Positions 8,785 to 19,900 of a stretch of DNA of 64,000 bases are shown piece by piece. A model generated the notes under the pieces. The model worked only from the letters and a program-made list of their open reading frames with translations, was not told where the DNA came from and ran no database searches. The position numbers and the translations under genes are program-made. Source of the DNA: Fusobacterium nucleatum_L. Lineage in GTDB: Bacteria; Fusobacteriota; Fusobacteriia; Fusobacteriales; Fusobacteriaceae. The DNA lies in NCBI RefSeq assembly GCF_050231725.1, contig NZ_CP077172.1, forward strand, positions 1-64,000, given 5' to 3'. Position 1 is the first letter of the stretch. Each line of letters begins with the position of its first letter.

Positions 8785-9618
8785 GTGGAAAATTTAATCA
8801 CAAGTAATGAAACAGATGAGATAAATCTTTTAAGTAAAAAAAAGAAGATTGAACAAAGTCTAAGAACCACATATAGAAAAAAAATATGGAAAAATTTTAT
8901 AAAAGCAATTAAAGAATTTGATTTAATAGAAGATGGAGATAAAATAGCAGTAGGAGTATCAGGAGGAAAAGATAGTTTGCTACTTTGTAAACTATTTCAA
9001 GAATTAAAAAAAGATAGAAGTAAAAATTTTGAATTAAAGTTTATTTCAATGAATCCTGGTTTTGAAGCTATAGATATTGATAAACTTAAAGAAAATTTAA
9101 GAGAAATGGGAATAGATTGTGAGTTATTTGATGCTAATGTTTGGCAAATAGCATTTAAAGAAGCACCGGAGAATCCTTGTTTTCTATGTGCTAAGATGAG
9201 AAGAGGAGTTTTATATAAGAAAGTTGAAGAATTAGGTTTTAATAAATTAGCTTTAGGACATCATTTTGATGATATTATTGAAACAACTATGATAAATATC
9301 TTTTTTGCTGGAACAGTAAAAACAATGTTACCAAAAGTTCCTTCTACTTCAGGAAAGATGGATATAATCAGACCTCTTGCTTATGTTAAAGAAAAAGATA
9401 TAATAAATTTTATGAGATATAATGATATTCAAGCTATGAGTTGTGGTTGCCCAATAGAATCGGGTAAGATTGATTCAAAGAGAAAAGAAATTAAGAATTT
9501 ATTAGAAAATTTAGAAAAAAATAATCCAAATATAAAGCAAAGCATATTTAATGCAATGAAAAATATCAATTTAGAGTATGTTTTAGGGCATACAAGTGGA
9601 AATAAGCTAAAAGAATAG
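8785..9618 (+). CDS. ttcA: TtcA-like tRNA 2-thiocytidine synthetase
   Basis: This is a 277-residue PP-loop ATPase expected to thiolate cytidine 32 of certain tRNAs using an Fe-S cluster. The PP-loop SGGKDS is at 59-64. The cluster-type cysteines are C132 and C135 in NPCFLCAKMRRG, plus the later SCGCPIESG. ALGHHFDDIIETTMINIFFAG is characteristic of the TtcA/TtuA family. It starts at GTG 8785 behind AAAGGAAG. The N-terminus carries about 30 extra polar residues. It heads a rightward run that continues into the lipid genes. TtuA-like 2-thiouridine synthesis is the main alternative. Confidence 0.85.
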   Translation: MENLITSNETDEINLLSKKKKIEQSLRTTYRKKIWKNFIKAIKEFDLIEDGDKIAVGVSGGKDSLLLCKLFQELKKDRSKNFELKFISMNPGFEAIDIDKLKENLREMGIDCELFDANVWQIAFKEAPENPCFLCAKMRRGVLYKKVEELGFNKLALGHHFDDIIETTMINIFFAGTVKTMLPKVPSTSGKMDIIRPLAYVKEKDIINFMRYNDIQAMSCGCPIESGKIDSKRKEIKNLLENLEKNNPNIKQSIFNAMKNINLEYVLGHTSGNKLKE

Positions 9619-9626
9619 GAGGCATT

Positions 9627-9776
9627 ATGAATTTCTATTTGAAATTATTAATAAAAATTTTAGAAAAATCTATGACTGCAAAAGACAGTGAGATTTTAAG
9701 AAAATTAAAATCAGGTTATGATTTATCAAGTGAAGAAAAAAAAGAACTTGAGGAGCTTATTGATAACTTGATTTAA
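9627..9776 (+). CDS. Small 49-residue protein of unknown function
   Basis: This is a short frame between ttcA and the acyl-CoA synthetase gene, 8 bases after ttcA and 10 before the next start, with a good AGGAGG site. The translation begins MNFYLKLLIKILEKSMTAKDSE and ends DLSSEEKKELEELIDNLI: a hydrophobic N-terminal helix followed by a charged helical hairpin. I do not recognise the family. Tight packing and the strong ribosome site suggest it is a real gene of this operon. Confidence 0.6.
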   Translation: MNFYLKLLIKILEKSMTAKDSEILRKLKSGYDLSSEEKKELEELIDNLI

Positions 9777-9786
9777 AGGGGGAAGC

Positions 9787-11193
9787 ATGTCAATAAAATA
9801 TTTGTATGACAGGAAAAAAATTGCTATTACATATGGAGAACAGAAATATTCTTATTTTGATGTAATTAAGTATGTAAATTATTACTCGGAATTTTTAGAT
9901 ATTTCAAAGGGAGATAGAGTAGCTTTAATGATGGAAAATAGACCAGAATCTATTTTTTCTTTTTTCTCAATTTGGGCTAAAAAAGGGATAGCATTAAGTC
10001 TAGATTCTGGTTACACAGTTGAGCAACTTGCTTTTGTTCTTAATGATTCAAAGCCTAAATATATTTTTATATCAAATAAAGTAAAAGAAGTTGTAGAAAA
10101 AGCTAATGAAAAAGTTGGAAATATAGTAAAAATAATAGTTGTTGATGAAATAACTTTACCTAACAATTACATTGTTAGGCAGGAAGAGTTTGAGAATGAC
10201 TCAGATAAAGATGTAGCAATAATAGTTTATACTTCTGGTACAACAGGAAATCCAAAAGGTGTAATGATAACTTATGAAAATATTAGGACTAACATGGATG
10301 GTGTAAGAGCAGTTGATTTAGTTAATGAAACTGATGTTATTTTAGCAATGTTACCTTATCATCATATTATGCCACTATGTTTCACATTGATATTGCCAAT
10401 GTATTTGGGAGTTCCGATAGTGCTATTAACTGAAATATCATCTGATAACCTTTTAAAAACACTACAAGAAAATAGAGTTACTGTAATAATAGGAGTTCCA
10501 AGAGTATGGGAAATGTTAGATAAGGCTATTATGGTTAAAATTAATCAAAGCTCACTAGCCAAATTTATGTTTAACTTGGCTTCCAAAATAAGTTCTATGT
10601 CTATCAGAAAATTCCTATTTTCAAAAGTTCACAAACAATTTGGTGGTCACATCAGACTTATGGTTTCTGGTGGTGCAAAAATAGGAAAAAATATATTAGA
10701 AGATTTTCGAACTATGGGCTTTCATGCAATACAAGGCTATGGTATGACAGAAACAGCTCCTATAATTGCCTTTAATGTTCCTGGCAGAGAAAGATCTGAT
10801 ACTGTTGGTGAAGTTATTCCTGATGTAGAAGTTAAAATTGCAGAAGATGGCGAAATTCTTGTTAAAGGTAAAAATGTAATGAAAGGCTATTACAATAATG
10901 AGAAAGCTACAAAAGAGGCCATTGATGAAAATGGGTATTTTCATACAGGTGATTTAGGAAAAATAGAAGGAAAACATTTATTAATAATTGGCAGAAAGAA
11001 AGAGATGATAGTTTTACCAAATGGTAAAAATATAGATCCTAACGATATTGAAGTAGAAATTATTAAGAATACAGATTTAATAAAAGAAATTGCTGTTACA
11101 GAATATAAAGAGCAACTACTTGCAATAATATATCCTGATTTTGACCAAATAAAAGCAAAAAAAATTCTTAATATTAAAGAAGCAATTAAATAG
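9787..11193 (+). CDS. AMP-dependent acyl-CoA/ACP synthetase, 5' part of a gene interrupted by TAG
   Basis: These 468 residues form an adenylate-forming ligase activating long-chain fatty acids. Visible motifs are the P-loop VYTSGTTGNPKGVMI, LPYHHIMP, GYGMTETAPIIAFN (A5), YFHTGDLGKIEG (A7) and GRKKEMIVLPNGKNIDP (A8). The frame stops at TAG 11191-11193 before the C-terminal lysine motif. The same frame continues immediately as EVIDKYNVTAPNYKKIHDIK and then LPKTRIGKIRR (the A10 region), so the gene originally ran on to 12285. It is preceded by AAGGGGGAAGC. The protein as read lacks the A10 lysine and is probably catalytically impaired. A substitution, readthrough or a base-call error are all possible. 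Confidence 0.85.
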   Translation: MSIKYLYDRKKIAITYGEQKYSYFDVIKYVNYYSEFLDISKGDRVALMMENRPESIFSFFSIWAKKGIALSLDSGYTVEQLAFVLNDSKPKYIFISNKVKEVVEKANEKVGNIVKIIVVDEITLPNNYIVRQEEFENDSDKDVAIIVYTSGTTGNPKGVMITYENIRTNMDGVRAVDLVNETDVILAMLPYHHIMPLCFTLILPMYLGVPIVLLTEISSDNLLKTLQENRVTVIIGVPRVWEMLDKAIMVKINQSSLAKFMFNLASKISSMSIRKFLFSKVHKQFGGHIRLMVSGGAKIGKNILEDFRTMGFHAIQGYGMTETAPIIAFNVPGRERSDTVGEVIPDVEVKIAEDGEILVKGKNVMKGYYNNEKATKEAIDENGYFHTGDLGKIEGKHLLIIGRKKEMIVLPNGKNIDPNDIEVEIIKNTDLIKEIAVTEYKEQLLAIIYPDFDQIKAKKILNIKEAIK

Positions 11194-12285
11194 GAAGTTA
11201 TTGATAAATATAATGTTACTGCACCAAATTATAAGAAGATTCATGACATAAAAATAGTAAAAGAAGAATTGCCTAAAACAAGAATAGGTAAAATTAGAAG
11301 ATTTATGTTAAAAGATTTAATAGAAAATAAAGTTCAAGATACTGATAAAAAAGTAGAAAAGAAAGTTATAGAAGTTCCATCTGAAATGAGAGAGAAATTT
11401 GATATTATTAATAAATATATAGATGAAAGATATCAAAAAAATATTGACTTGACTTCTCATATTGAATTAGATTTAGGATTTGATTCTCTTGATATAGTAG
11501 AATTTATGAATTTCTTAAATGAAACTTTTGGAATAAATTTGGAAGAACAAGATTTTGTTGAAAATAAAACAATATCGACTATAATAAAATTAGTTGATGA
11601 AAGAGCTGGAAAATTACTTGAAAAAGTAGATAAAAATGAAAATTTAAAGAAAATTATCGAAAGTGACTCTAATGTAAAATTACCAAAAAATGCAAAATTT
11701 GCAAAACTTTTTAAGTTTATTTTAAGTCCAATGTTTAAATTTTATTTCAAGTATAAATATAGTGGTAAAGAAAATATTGGAGATGGAGCAGGAATAATTG
11801 TAGGAAATCACCAAAGTTATTTAGATGCTTTTATGCTGAATAATGCTTTTTCTTATAAAGAATTAGGTGAAAATTATTATATAGCAACAGCTTTACACTT
11901 TAAGAGCAATACTATGAAATATTTAGCAAGCCATGGAAATATAATTTTAGTTGATGCAAATAGAAATTTAAAAAATACTTTACAAGCAGCAGCTAAGGTT
12001 TTAAAAAGTGGTAAAAAATTACTTATTTTCCCAGAAGGTGCAAGAACAAGAGATGGAAAATTACAAGAGTTTAAAAAGACTTTTGCTATACTTGCAAAAG
12101 AATTGAATGTCCCTATATATCCATTTGTTTTAAAAGGAGCTTATGAAGCATTTCCGTATAATAAAAAATTTCCAAAGAGAAATGATATTTCAGTCCACTT
12201 TTTAGAAAAAATTGAAATAAAAGATAAAACAGTAGAAGAGTTAGTTGAAGAAACTAAAAATAAAATTGCAAAAAATTATTATTAA
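11194..12285 (+). pseudogene. 3' part of interrupted synthetase gene: A10 motif, acyl carrier domain and PlsC acyltransferase
   Basis: This continues in the same frame as the upstream synthetase, directly after its TAG. First comes the synthetase A10 end (LPKTRIGKIRRF). Next is an acyl-carrier domain with the phosphopantetheine Ser in LGFDSLDIVEFM (about 11475-11510). Then comes a PlsC/1-acylglycerol-phosphate acyltransferase with GNHQSYLDAFM (H-x4-D) and FPEGARTRDGKLQEF. There is no in-frame start with a ribosome site near the break: the first in-frame TTG is at 11269 and the first ATG at 11305. The intact gene would encode about 832 residues that activate a fatty acid, load it on an ACP domain and esterify it into lysophospholipid, an Aas-like logic. 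Confidence 0.8.
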
Positions 12286-12309
12286 AATATATAAAATGGA
12301 GGTAAAGAT

Positions 12310-12996
12310 ATGTATTATAATATGAATGATATTGATGTTAGAAGTTCTAACAATTTTTTAAGAAAAGTATTTTTGTATATGATTTTAGGTATTACAATTT
12401 CTTTTGGAACAGGAGCATATTTATTATATTTTAATCAAAATTTGTTATATTCATTATTAAATTATTATCAGTTCTTGGTAATAGCAGAATTAGCTATGGT
12501 ATTTTCTATAAGCCTTTTAATTAATAAAATATCTTCTAATTTAGCAAGAATTTTATTTCTTGCTTATTCCTTAGTAAATGGTATAACTCTTACTGTTATT
12601 GGACTTATTTATGCACCACAAGTTATTTTTTATGCTTTTTTAACAACACTTACAATTTTTGTGGTTACTGCTATCTATGGTTATACTACACAAGAAGATT
12701 TAAGTTCTTACAGAAGGTTTTTTAGAATAGCTTTGATTTCATTGATAGTTTTATCAATCTTTAACATTTTTATGAAAGTTGGAATGCTTGAATGGGTAAT
12801 AACAATAGCAGGAGTAGTTATTTTTACTGGACTTATAGCTTATGATGTAAATAGAATTAAAGCTATATCTTATCAATTAGCTGATGGAGATAATGAAGTA
12901 ATGGAAAAAATGAGTATAATAGGAGCTTTAAATCTTTATTTAGACTTTATTAACCTATTTATTTATATACTTAGAATTTTTGGAAGAAAGAAATAA
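12310..12996 (+). CDS. Bax inhibitor-1 / YccA-YbhL family membrane protein
   Basis: This is a 228-residue integral membrane protein with seven predicted hydrophobic segments. It follows the UPF0005/BI-1 pattern: NNFLRKVFLYMILGITISFGTGAYL at the start, LFLAYSLVNGITLTVI in the middle, and TGLIAYDVNRIK with LNLYLDFINLFIYILRIFG at the end. The last two contain the conserved aspartates of the family pH sensor. BI-1 homologues such as BsYetJ conduct Ca2+ in a pH-dependent way; membrane protease control is the other proposed role. It starts after ATGGAGGT and lies 24 bases from the preceding lipid gene, with the OMP gene following. Confidence 0.88.
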   Translation: MYYNMNDIDVRSSNNFLRKVFLYMILGITISFGTGAYLLYFNQNLLYSLLNYYQFLVIAELAMVFSISLLINKISSNLARILFLAYSLVNGITLTVIGLIYAPQVIFYAFLTTLTIFVVTAIYGYTTQEDLSSYRRFFRIALISLIVLSIFNIFMKVGMLEWVITIAGVVIFTGLIAYDVNRIKAISYQLADGDNEVMEKMSIIGALNLYLDFINLFIYILRIFGRKK

Positions 12997-13014
12997 TTAT
13001 TTAGGAGTCATTGA

Positions 13015-13797
13015 ATGAGAAAAATTTTATTACTAATGTTTTCTATTTTATCTGTTAGCTCTTATTCTTATGTAGAAAGGAATGAACAAGTTGGGAGTAG
13101 AGGACTTGAACTTATAAGAGAAAGTAACATAAATCAAAATATGGGACTTTCTAAGGAAAGTGGAAGTACACAAATAATTGATGTATATGCTGGAAATGGA
13201 AAATTTGCAAAAACAAAGGGTTTTATGATAGGAACAACAAGTAATTTTGTTGCTTATCCTAATATAACAGCAGGAGTTACTATTGCCTATGATAAGTATA
13301 AATATAAACCTGATAATAATGATTATTGGGGAAGAGACTATGATCTAAATACTTATTTTTCATATAAATTAGATAAAAATTTATTAACAGTAGGTTTTGG
13401 ATATTCTCAAGCAAGACATGTAGAGAAAAGAGCTTATACAGGAAATTTAGAATACGGTAGATTCTTAACTGGAAATACTTACCTTTATACAGGAGTTGAA
13501 GGACAAAAGAGAATTTATAAAGGTGAAGGCTCTATGGATTTAAGATTCGCTAACTATAAATTGGGACTTTTAAGACAAGACACTTGGAAAAAATTAAAAT
13601 TTGTTAATGGTATTGAAGTTAATACAGATAATAGGAAATATGATGTAGAAGATAGAGGTAGAGAAAATCTAACTTTTGTTTCAAGACTTTCATATTATAT
13701 TTATGACGATTTGTTGCTTGATGTTCAATACAGAGGAACTAAAAACAGAAAATTTTATGACAATGTTGTTGGACTTGGATTTACACATTATTTTTAA
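13015..13797 (+). CDS. Small outer-membrane beta-barrel protein
   Basis: This is a 260-residue secreted protein. A signal peptide (MRKILLLMFSILSVSSYSY) is followed by alternating aromatic/hydrophobic strands such as NLLTVGFGYSQARHV and LLLDVQYRGTKN. The terminal strand NVVGLGFTHYF ends in Phe, the usual BAM recognition signal. I count roughly ten strands, consistent with a small barrel. I do not recognise a named family. It starts 18 bases after the BI-1 gene, so the two are probably cotranscribed, and a hairpin terminator follows. The autotransporter begins 200 bases later under its own promoter. Confidence 0.75.
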   Translation: MRKILLLMFSILSVSSYSYVERNEQVGSRGLELIRESNINQNMGLSKESGSTQIIDVYAGNGKFAKTKGFMIGTTSNFVAYPNITAGVTIAYDKYKYKPDNNDYWGRDYDLNTYFSYKLDKNLLTVGFGYSQARHVEKRAYTGNLEYGRFLTGNTYLYTGVEGQKRIYKGEGSMDLRFANYKLGLLRQDTWKKLKFVNGIEVNTDNRKYDVEDRGRENLTFVSRLSYYIYDDLLLDVQYRGTKNRKFYDNVVGLGFTHYF

Positions 13798-13813
13798 AAA
13801 ATAAATTAACATT

Positions 13814-13870
13814 TAAAAGCTATTGTAAATTTATTAACATAGTGAAAATTTACAATGGTTTTTTATTTTT
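13814..13870 (+). terminator. Intrinsic terminator after the small OMP gene
   Basis: The arms AGCTATTGTAAATTT and AAATTTACAATGGTT pair around a 14-base loop and are followed by a long T-rich tail. Confidence 0.75.
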
Positions 13871-13912
13871 TATTAACAGTGTTTATTATAGAATCAAAAA
13901 GCATTAGTATTA

Positions 13913-13941
13913 TTGACAAAATTTTAACTTATAGGTATACT
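13913..13941 (+). promoter_or_regulatory. Strong promoter of the autotransporter gene
   Basis: A perfect TTGACA (13913-13918), a 17-base spacer and TATACT (13936-13941) lie about 50 bases upstream of the start codon. This gives the gene its own near-consensus sigma-70-type promoter. Confidence 0.8.
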
Positions 13942-13993
13942 TAATTGGTAGATAGTATAAAAATGTAAAATTAATATAAAAGAGGTGAAAAAA

Positions 13994-16900
13994 ATGGAAA
14001 ATAATTTATCTAAAATAGAAAAAACTTTACGCTCAATAGCAAAAAGATATAAAACAATTAAATATTCTGTTGGTTTAGTTATTCTATTTTTAATGATGGG
14101 TGGAGGTGCATTTGCTGAGGAGATAAATGATGAAAAGAGCATCCCGAAAAGAGAACAAATAACTTCATCAAGAGAAAAGTTAAAAAATTCAGTAGAAAAC
14201 TTGCAATCTAAAATATCTCAGGCAAGAGCTGAAAATGAAAAAGGAATAGCTGAATTAAGACTAGAATTAACTCAATTAATGGAACAAGGAGACCAAGTAG
14301 TAAAATCGCCTTGGTCTTCTTGGCAATTTGGATTAAATTATATGTACAGTCATTGGGGTGGAGCATATAAGGGAAAAGGAGATAAAAAAGAAAAGTATCC
14401 ATTTGAAGGAGTATTTACAAGAAGTACAAATCTATTTGAAAGAGTTGTTTCTCCTTTAAGTGAAAAATATGGAGAGTTAGCTAGTTCTACCAATCCTTAT
14501 TCTGCATCAACGACAGCAAGAAATGGATTAGGTTCAACTTATGGACTGGTAAACACAGAAGAAAAACAAGAACCAATAGTTACTATTGATATTAATGCTG
14601 CTATTAAACCAAAGAGTATCAAAAAAGATTCTATTTCTTTAGGTTTTACAGCACCAAGTGCTCCAAGTCTACCTACACCAACTATTAGTCAAGTGGCACC
14701 ACCAAGTTTGAGTTTACCTGAGCCAAAAGCACCAAGTAAGAAAATAAATATTGTACAACCAAATGCTAACCCTTTTACTGGATTTTTCTTTAATGGAGCT
14801 ACTAGTGCATTATCTGTAGGAAGTAGTAATATGGTACTTTATTCAGGGGTAAATCCAGATGATGTGAAAGCAGGTAAAGAGGGAGATCAAATAAGACCAG
14901 CTTTAAAAACAGGAGCTTTAAAAAGTAATGATTTAAGTACAATAAAGGATGAAAATACAAGACCAACAAATATCCTATATAGGAGTAGTCCTAATTTAGA
15001 AAACTTAACTTTTCATGTTAGAGGATATTTCGGAGATACTTCAGATGGATATACAGATTCTGGTTCTGGACATACAGGTGGTTCTGATACATCAGGAGGT
15101 TCAACACTTGGAACGATAGGAGTACATACATTATTAGATGGAACTGTTACAAATGTAACAGCTAATTTGTATGGAAGAGCTGGTTTCTTAACATCAGAAA
15201 CTTGGAGACATGGTAAAGTTACCATGAAAAATACTAATGTAAATGTATATGGTAGAGATAATGCAGTTTACTATATTATGCCAGCAGCCTTTAATACCAT
15301 TGTTAGTTGGCTTAGAAGTAGTTATCATGTTGGAGCTTTGCAAGGGGAAACAAATGTAAAAATGCATGGAGTAGGAAATACTGTTTATTTATCATCAGGA
15401 ATTTCTGGGGCAAGATTGATAAAAAATGAAGGAAAAATAGAATCAGAAGGAGCTTCAAACATTATTTATTCTAGTTTTAGCTATGCTCCAAATTGGGAAA
15501 AAACAAGTTTTTCTAGATTTACAGAAAAAATGAATTCAACAATACAACTTACAAAAAATAATGATCTTTATGGGGACGAAAATGTAGCTTTATTTTTTGG
15601 AAGTAAAATGGGAGGAACAGGTACTCCAAAATCTTGGCAATTAGGAGACAAGCAAAGGGAAATAAATGCTGGATATATAACAAAAGCATCATATATTGGA
15701 ATATATCAAGGAGAAATAGATGTAAATGCAAGAATAGGAAGACAACTAGCCATTGATAGTAATGCTAGTACTCAAACAGCAAAGGGACAATTATCAGAAG
15801 AAGGATACACTAATAAAACGGTTGATGGTGGAGTAGGACTATATGTAACATCTGGACAAAGAAAAGGAATTGATGCAATTAAAGATTTAGGGGTTCCAGT
15901 TTCAACTAATGCAGGTTTAGAAACTTTAAAAAATGATCCTATTCATAATCTTGAAGTAGCAAAAATGGATATTCGTTTTGGGAAATATTCTAAAAATGGA
16001 TTTATGATGATATCAAAACTTGGAAGTGTTGTTGATATTGGAAAAGCTAGTACTGATTATTATGTAAAAGGTGTGAGTACAACAATCACAGATGGAATAA
16101 ATGGAGAAACTACAACAGAAGAAGAGGCTTCAACTGGAACAACAATAGCCTATGCAGAAGGAACTTGGGATCAAGCTAAACATCAACTAGGCTCAAAGCA
16201 AGAAAATGTTGATAAGAATAATGCCGATGCAACAGCTATAAATAATGGTGGATCAAGAGCAAAAATAGATGATGCAACAGCAAGTACTGCAGCTAAATTA
16301 CAAGGTTTAAGTTCTGAAATAAATATTTATACTCCAAATGTAGTATTAGCTTCTAAGGAAGGTACAGCTTACATGGGAGATAATCAAGGAATTGTAAATG
16401 TTGGGACTAGTACTAATAAAGTAACAACAACAGCTGTTAACTATGGAGCTATTATAGGTTTTGCAAGAAATAAAGGAAGAGTTAATATATTTGGAGATGT
16501 TACTGCATTAGATAAAAATACAACATCTGAGGATAATAAATATAAAAATATAGCAGCCTTTGCAGAATCAGGTGGAGAAGTTAATATTAATGGAAAAGTT
16601 AATATAAATGGAGTGGGAGCTTTTGCAAAAGGAGCAGCTTCAAAGGCACAATTACTAAGTGGAAATGATATTATCAATTCAGGAACTGTTGGGGGAATGG
16701 TTGCAACAGACGGTGGATATGCTAGATTAGATGGAGGAACTATCAATATTACAAAAAATAATTCCAGACTTTTTTATGCAGATTCAACAGGAAGAATTGA
16801 TTTTACAAAAAATACTACTATTAATATGTCAAAAGGTATAATACTTCCACAAGAAGAAAATAATCCTAATTTCTATAATGATAAAACTGTAAATCAAAGT

Positions 16901-19900
16901 GGATCTACTCCAACAAAATATAATGGAATGAGATGGGTAACTATAAACCTTAAATCAGATGACGTTGTTTTAAAAACAGTAAATAATCATGCTCTTGAAA
17001 CATGGAATGGAAGTACAAACTTTGAAGATGGAATTCAAGCTATTATGAAATATGCAGCCTTAAATAAAAATGGTCATACATATAAGGTATACTATACAAA
17101 TGGAGAATTTGAAATTGCTCATAATGTTAATCTTGATACAAAAGATGATGTATTCAATAGCATAATTATGGCTAATGAAAAAGTAACTATTGATAATGGA
17201 GTTTCAATAAGTTCTACTAATGGAAATGGCTTAGTACAAGGTTCTATGAAAGATACAGTTGATAATAGCAAAACTGCATATATTAATAATGGAACAGTAG
17301 ACATTAAAGGCGGAAACTCTGGAAGTATAGCTCTTAGAGTCAATCATGGAACTATTGAAAATAATAATTTAGTTCAAATGAATGATGGAATAGGACTATA
17401 TGGAAGTAATGGAAGTAAAATTACCAATACAACAAATGGAGTAATTGATATAACATCTCCAGCTAATTATGGTGTGGGAATTGTTGGTTTCCTTTCGGGA
17501 ACAAGTGCTCAAGACTATGGAACTGATAAATTAATCACTGATTTAATAGCGGGAGGTAGCGGAAACAAATTAGCTTCAACAGTTAAAACAATAGATATTA
17601 CAAATGAAGGAAAAATAAAAATAAATGGAAAAGCAATAGGAATTTATGCAGACAATACAAGTCAAATTGCAAATTTTAATGAGCATGTTACGAAAGAAAA
17701 TGCAGTAGTGCATAATAAGGCATCATTAGAATTTGGAGATGAAAGTATAGGAATTCTTACTAAAAAAGCAACTATTAACTTAACAGGAACAGGAACAGAT
17801 GATATTTCTGTTGGTAAAAATGGAATAGGAGTATATGCAAAAGATTCAACCATAAATCTTTTAACAAGTTATGGCTTTCAAATAAAAGATAATGGTGTGG
17901 GAGTTTATGCAGAAAACACTGATACTTCTACAGGAGAAGTGAATGTAAGATACACAGGTGAAACAGATAAAGTAGGAACAGGAGCATATTTTAAAGGAAC
18001 AAATACAACAAATAAATTAAATATCACTGTTGAAAATGCTTCAGCTGCAACAAAGGGTATGATAGGAGTCTATGCCTCTGATGGAACTTTCACAAATGAA
18101 GGAAATATAAGAGTAACCAAAACAAATACTTTAGGTTTTGGTATTATAGCTGCACCAGGAGCTAATGTAAGAAATAAGTCTAAGATTACTTTAGAAGATG
18201 CTTTAGATATTCAAAAACCAAATATTGGAATGTATACAGAAGGAGCAGGGATATTAAGTAATCTAGGAGATATACAAGTAGGCAAAAATGGAATAGGAAT
18301 CTATGGTAAAGCATTTTCTAATGGAGATTCAGCAACTTTACCAAATAGTACGATTACAACAGGAGATAATGGGATAGGAGTTTATACAACAGGTGGAGAT
18401 GGACATCTTGAATCTGGAAATATTACAGTAGGAAAAGATGGAGTAGGAGTATATGTTGCTGGAAATAATGGAACTATAATAGCAGAAAATCAATTTACTA
18501 TGACTCTTGGAGATGGTTCAGAGGGAGATAATAAAGGTTCTTTTGGTTTTGTTAATGTAGGTACAGGAAATAAAATTTTCAGTAACATATCAAATGTAAC
18601 TTTAAAAAATAACTCAGTGTATATTTATTCAAAAGATACAAGTGGAACTTCTACTAATCCACAAGTTGTTAATAAAACAAACATAACATCAACAGGTAAA
18701 AATAACTATGGAATCTATTCAGCTGGATATGCTATAAATAGAGGAAATATGAATTTATCATCAGGAACTGGAAATGTTGGTATGTATAGCATTAAAGGTG
18801 GAACTATTGAAAATATAGGTGGAGTAGTTACAGTAGGTGGTTCTGTTCCAACTAAAGATGAATACGGAATAGGAATGGCAGCAGGTTATACTTGGACAAA
18901 GAAAGATTTAGAAAAACCTATATCGGAAAGACCAGAACAAACCATAGGAAATATTGTAAATAAAGGAACTATTAATGTAAATGGTGAATATAGTCTAGGA
19001 ATGTATGGTAGTGGAGATGGTACTACTGTAACTAATCGTGGAACTATTAACCTAAATGCAAATAACACAACAGGAATATATTTGAATGATAAGGCAGTGG
19101 GACATAACTATGGTACAATTACAAATACTGCTGGAGTAAGTGATATAACAGGTATTGTTGTAAAAAATGGAGCAAGATTTATAAATGAAGATACAGGAGT
19201 AGTAAGATTAAATGCCACAAATGCTTTAGGAATTTTGAGAACTAAGGATGAAGGTAAAGATTTAGGAATTTTTGAAAATTATGGAACTTTTGATATTACA
19301 GGTGAAGGTTCAGAAAAAGAAAATGTTTCTGAATCAAAAGAACTTAACAAAAAAATAGGAAAAGGCAAAAATGAAGTTTCTATAGATGTACCAGCGGGTT
19401 CAGAAACAGGAGTTATTAAAGCAGGAGGAGAAATTAAAACTCCAGAAGTTGTAGACACTAAAAAAGTAACAGAAGAAGAAACACAAGTTTCTACTATTGG
19501 AATGTATATTAATACATCAGGAACTAGATTTACAAAACCAATTACTGGATTAAGTGCTTTGAAGAGCTTAAAAAAGGCAGATTTAATTATTGGAACAGAA
19601 GCAACAGAAGTAACAAATAGTAAATATATACAAATAGGAGAAAAGATTTTAGAACCATATAATACTTCTATTTTAAATAATACCCAAATCAAAAAATGGA
19701 ATATTTATTCAGGCTCACTTACTTGGATGGCAAATGTTGCCCAAGAACAATCAAATGGAACAATAAAAAATGCTTATTTAGCAAAAATACCTTACCCTGT
19801 TTTTGCAAAAAATAACGATACTTCTAACTTTACAGAAGGATTAGAACAAAGATATGGTGTTGAAGGAATTGGTACTAGAGAAAATGCCGTATTCCAAAAA

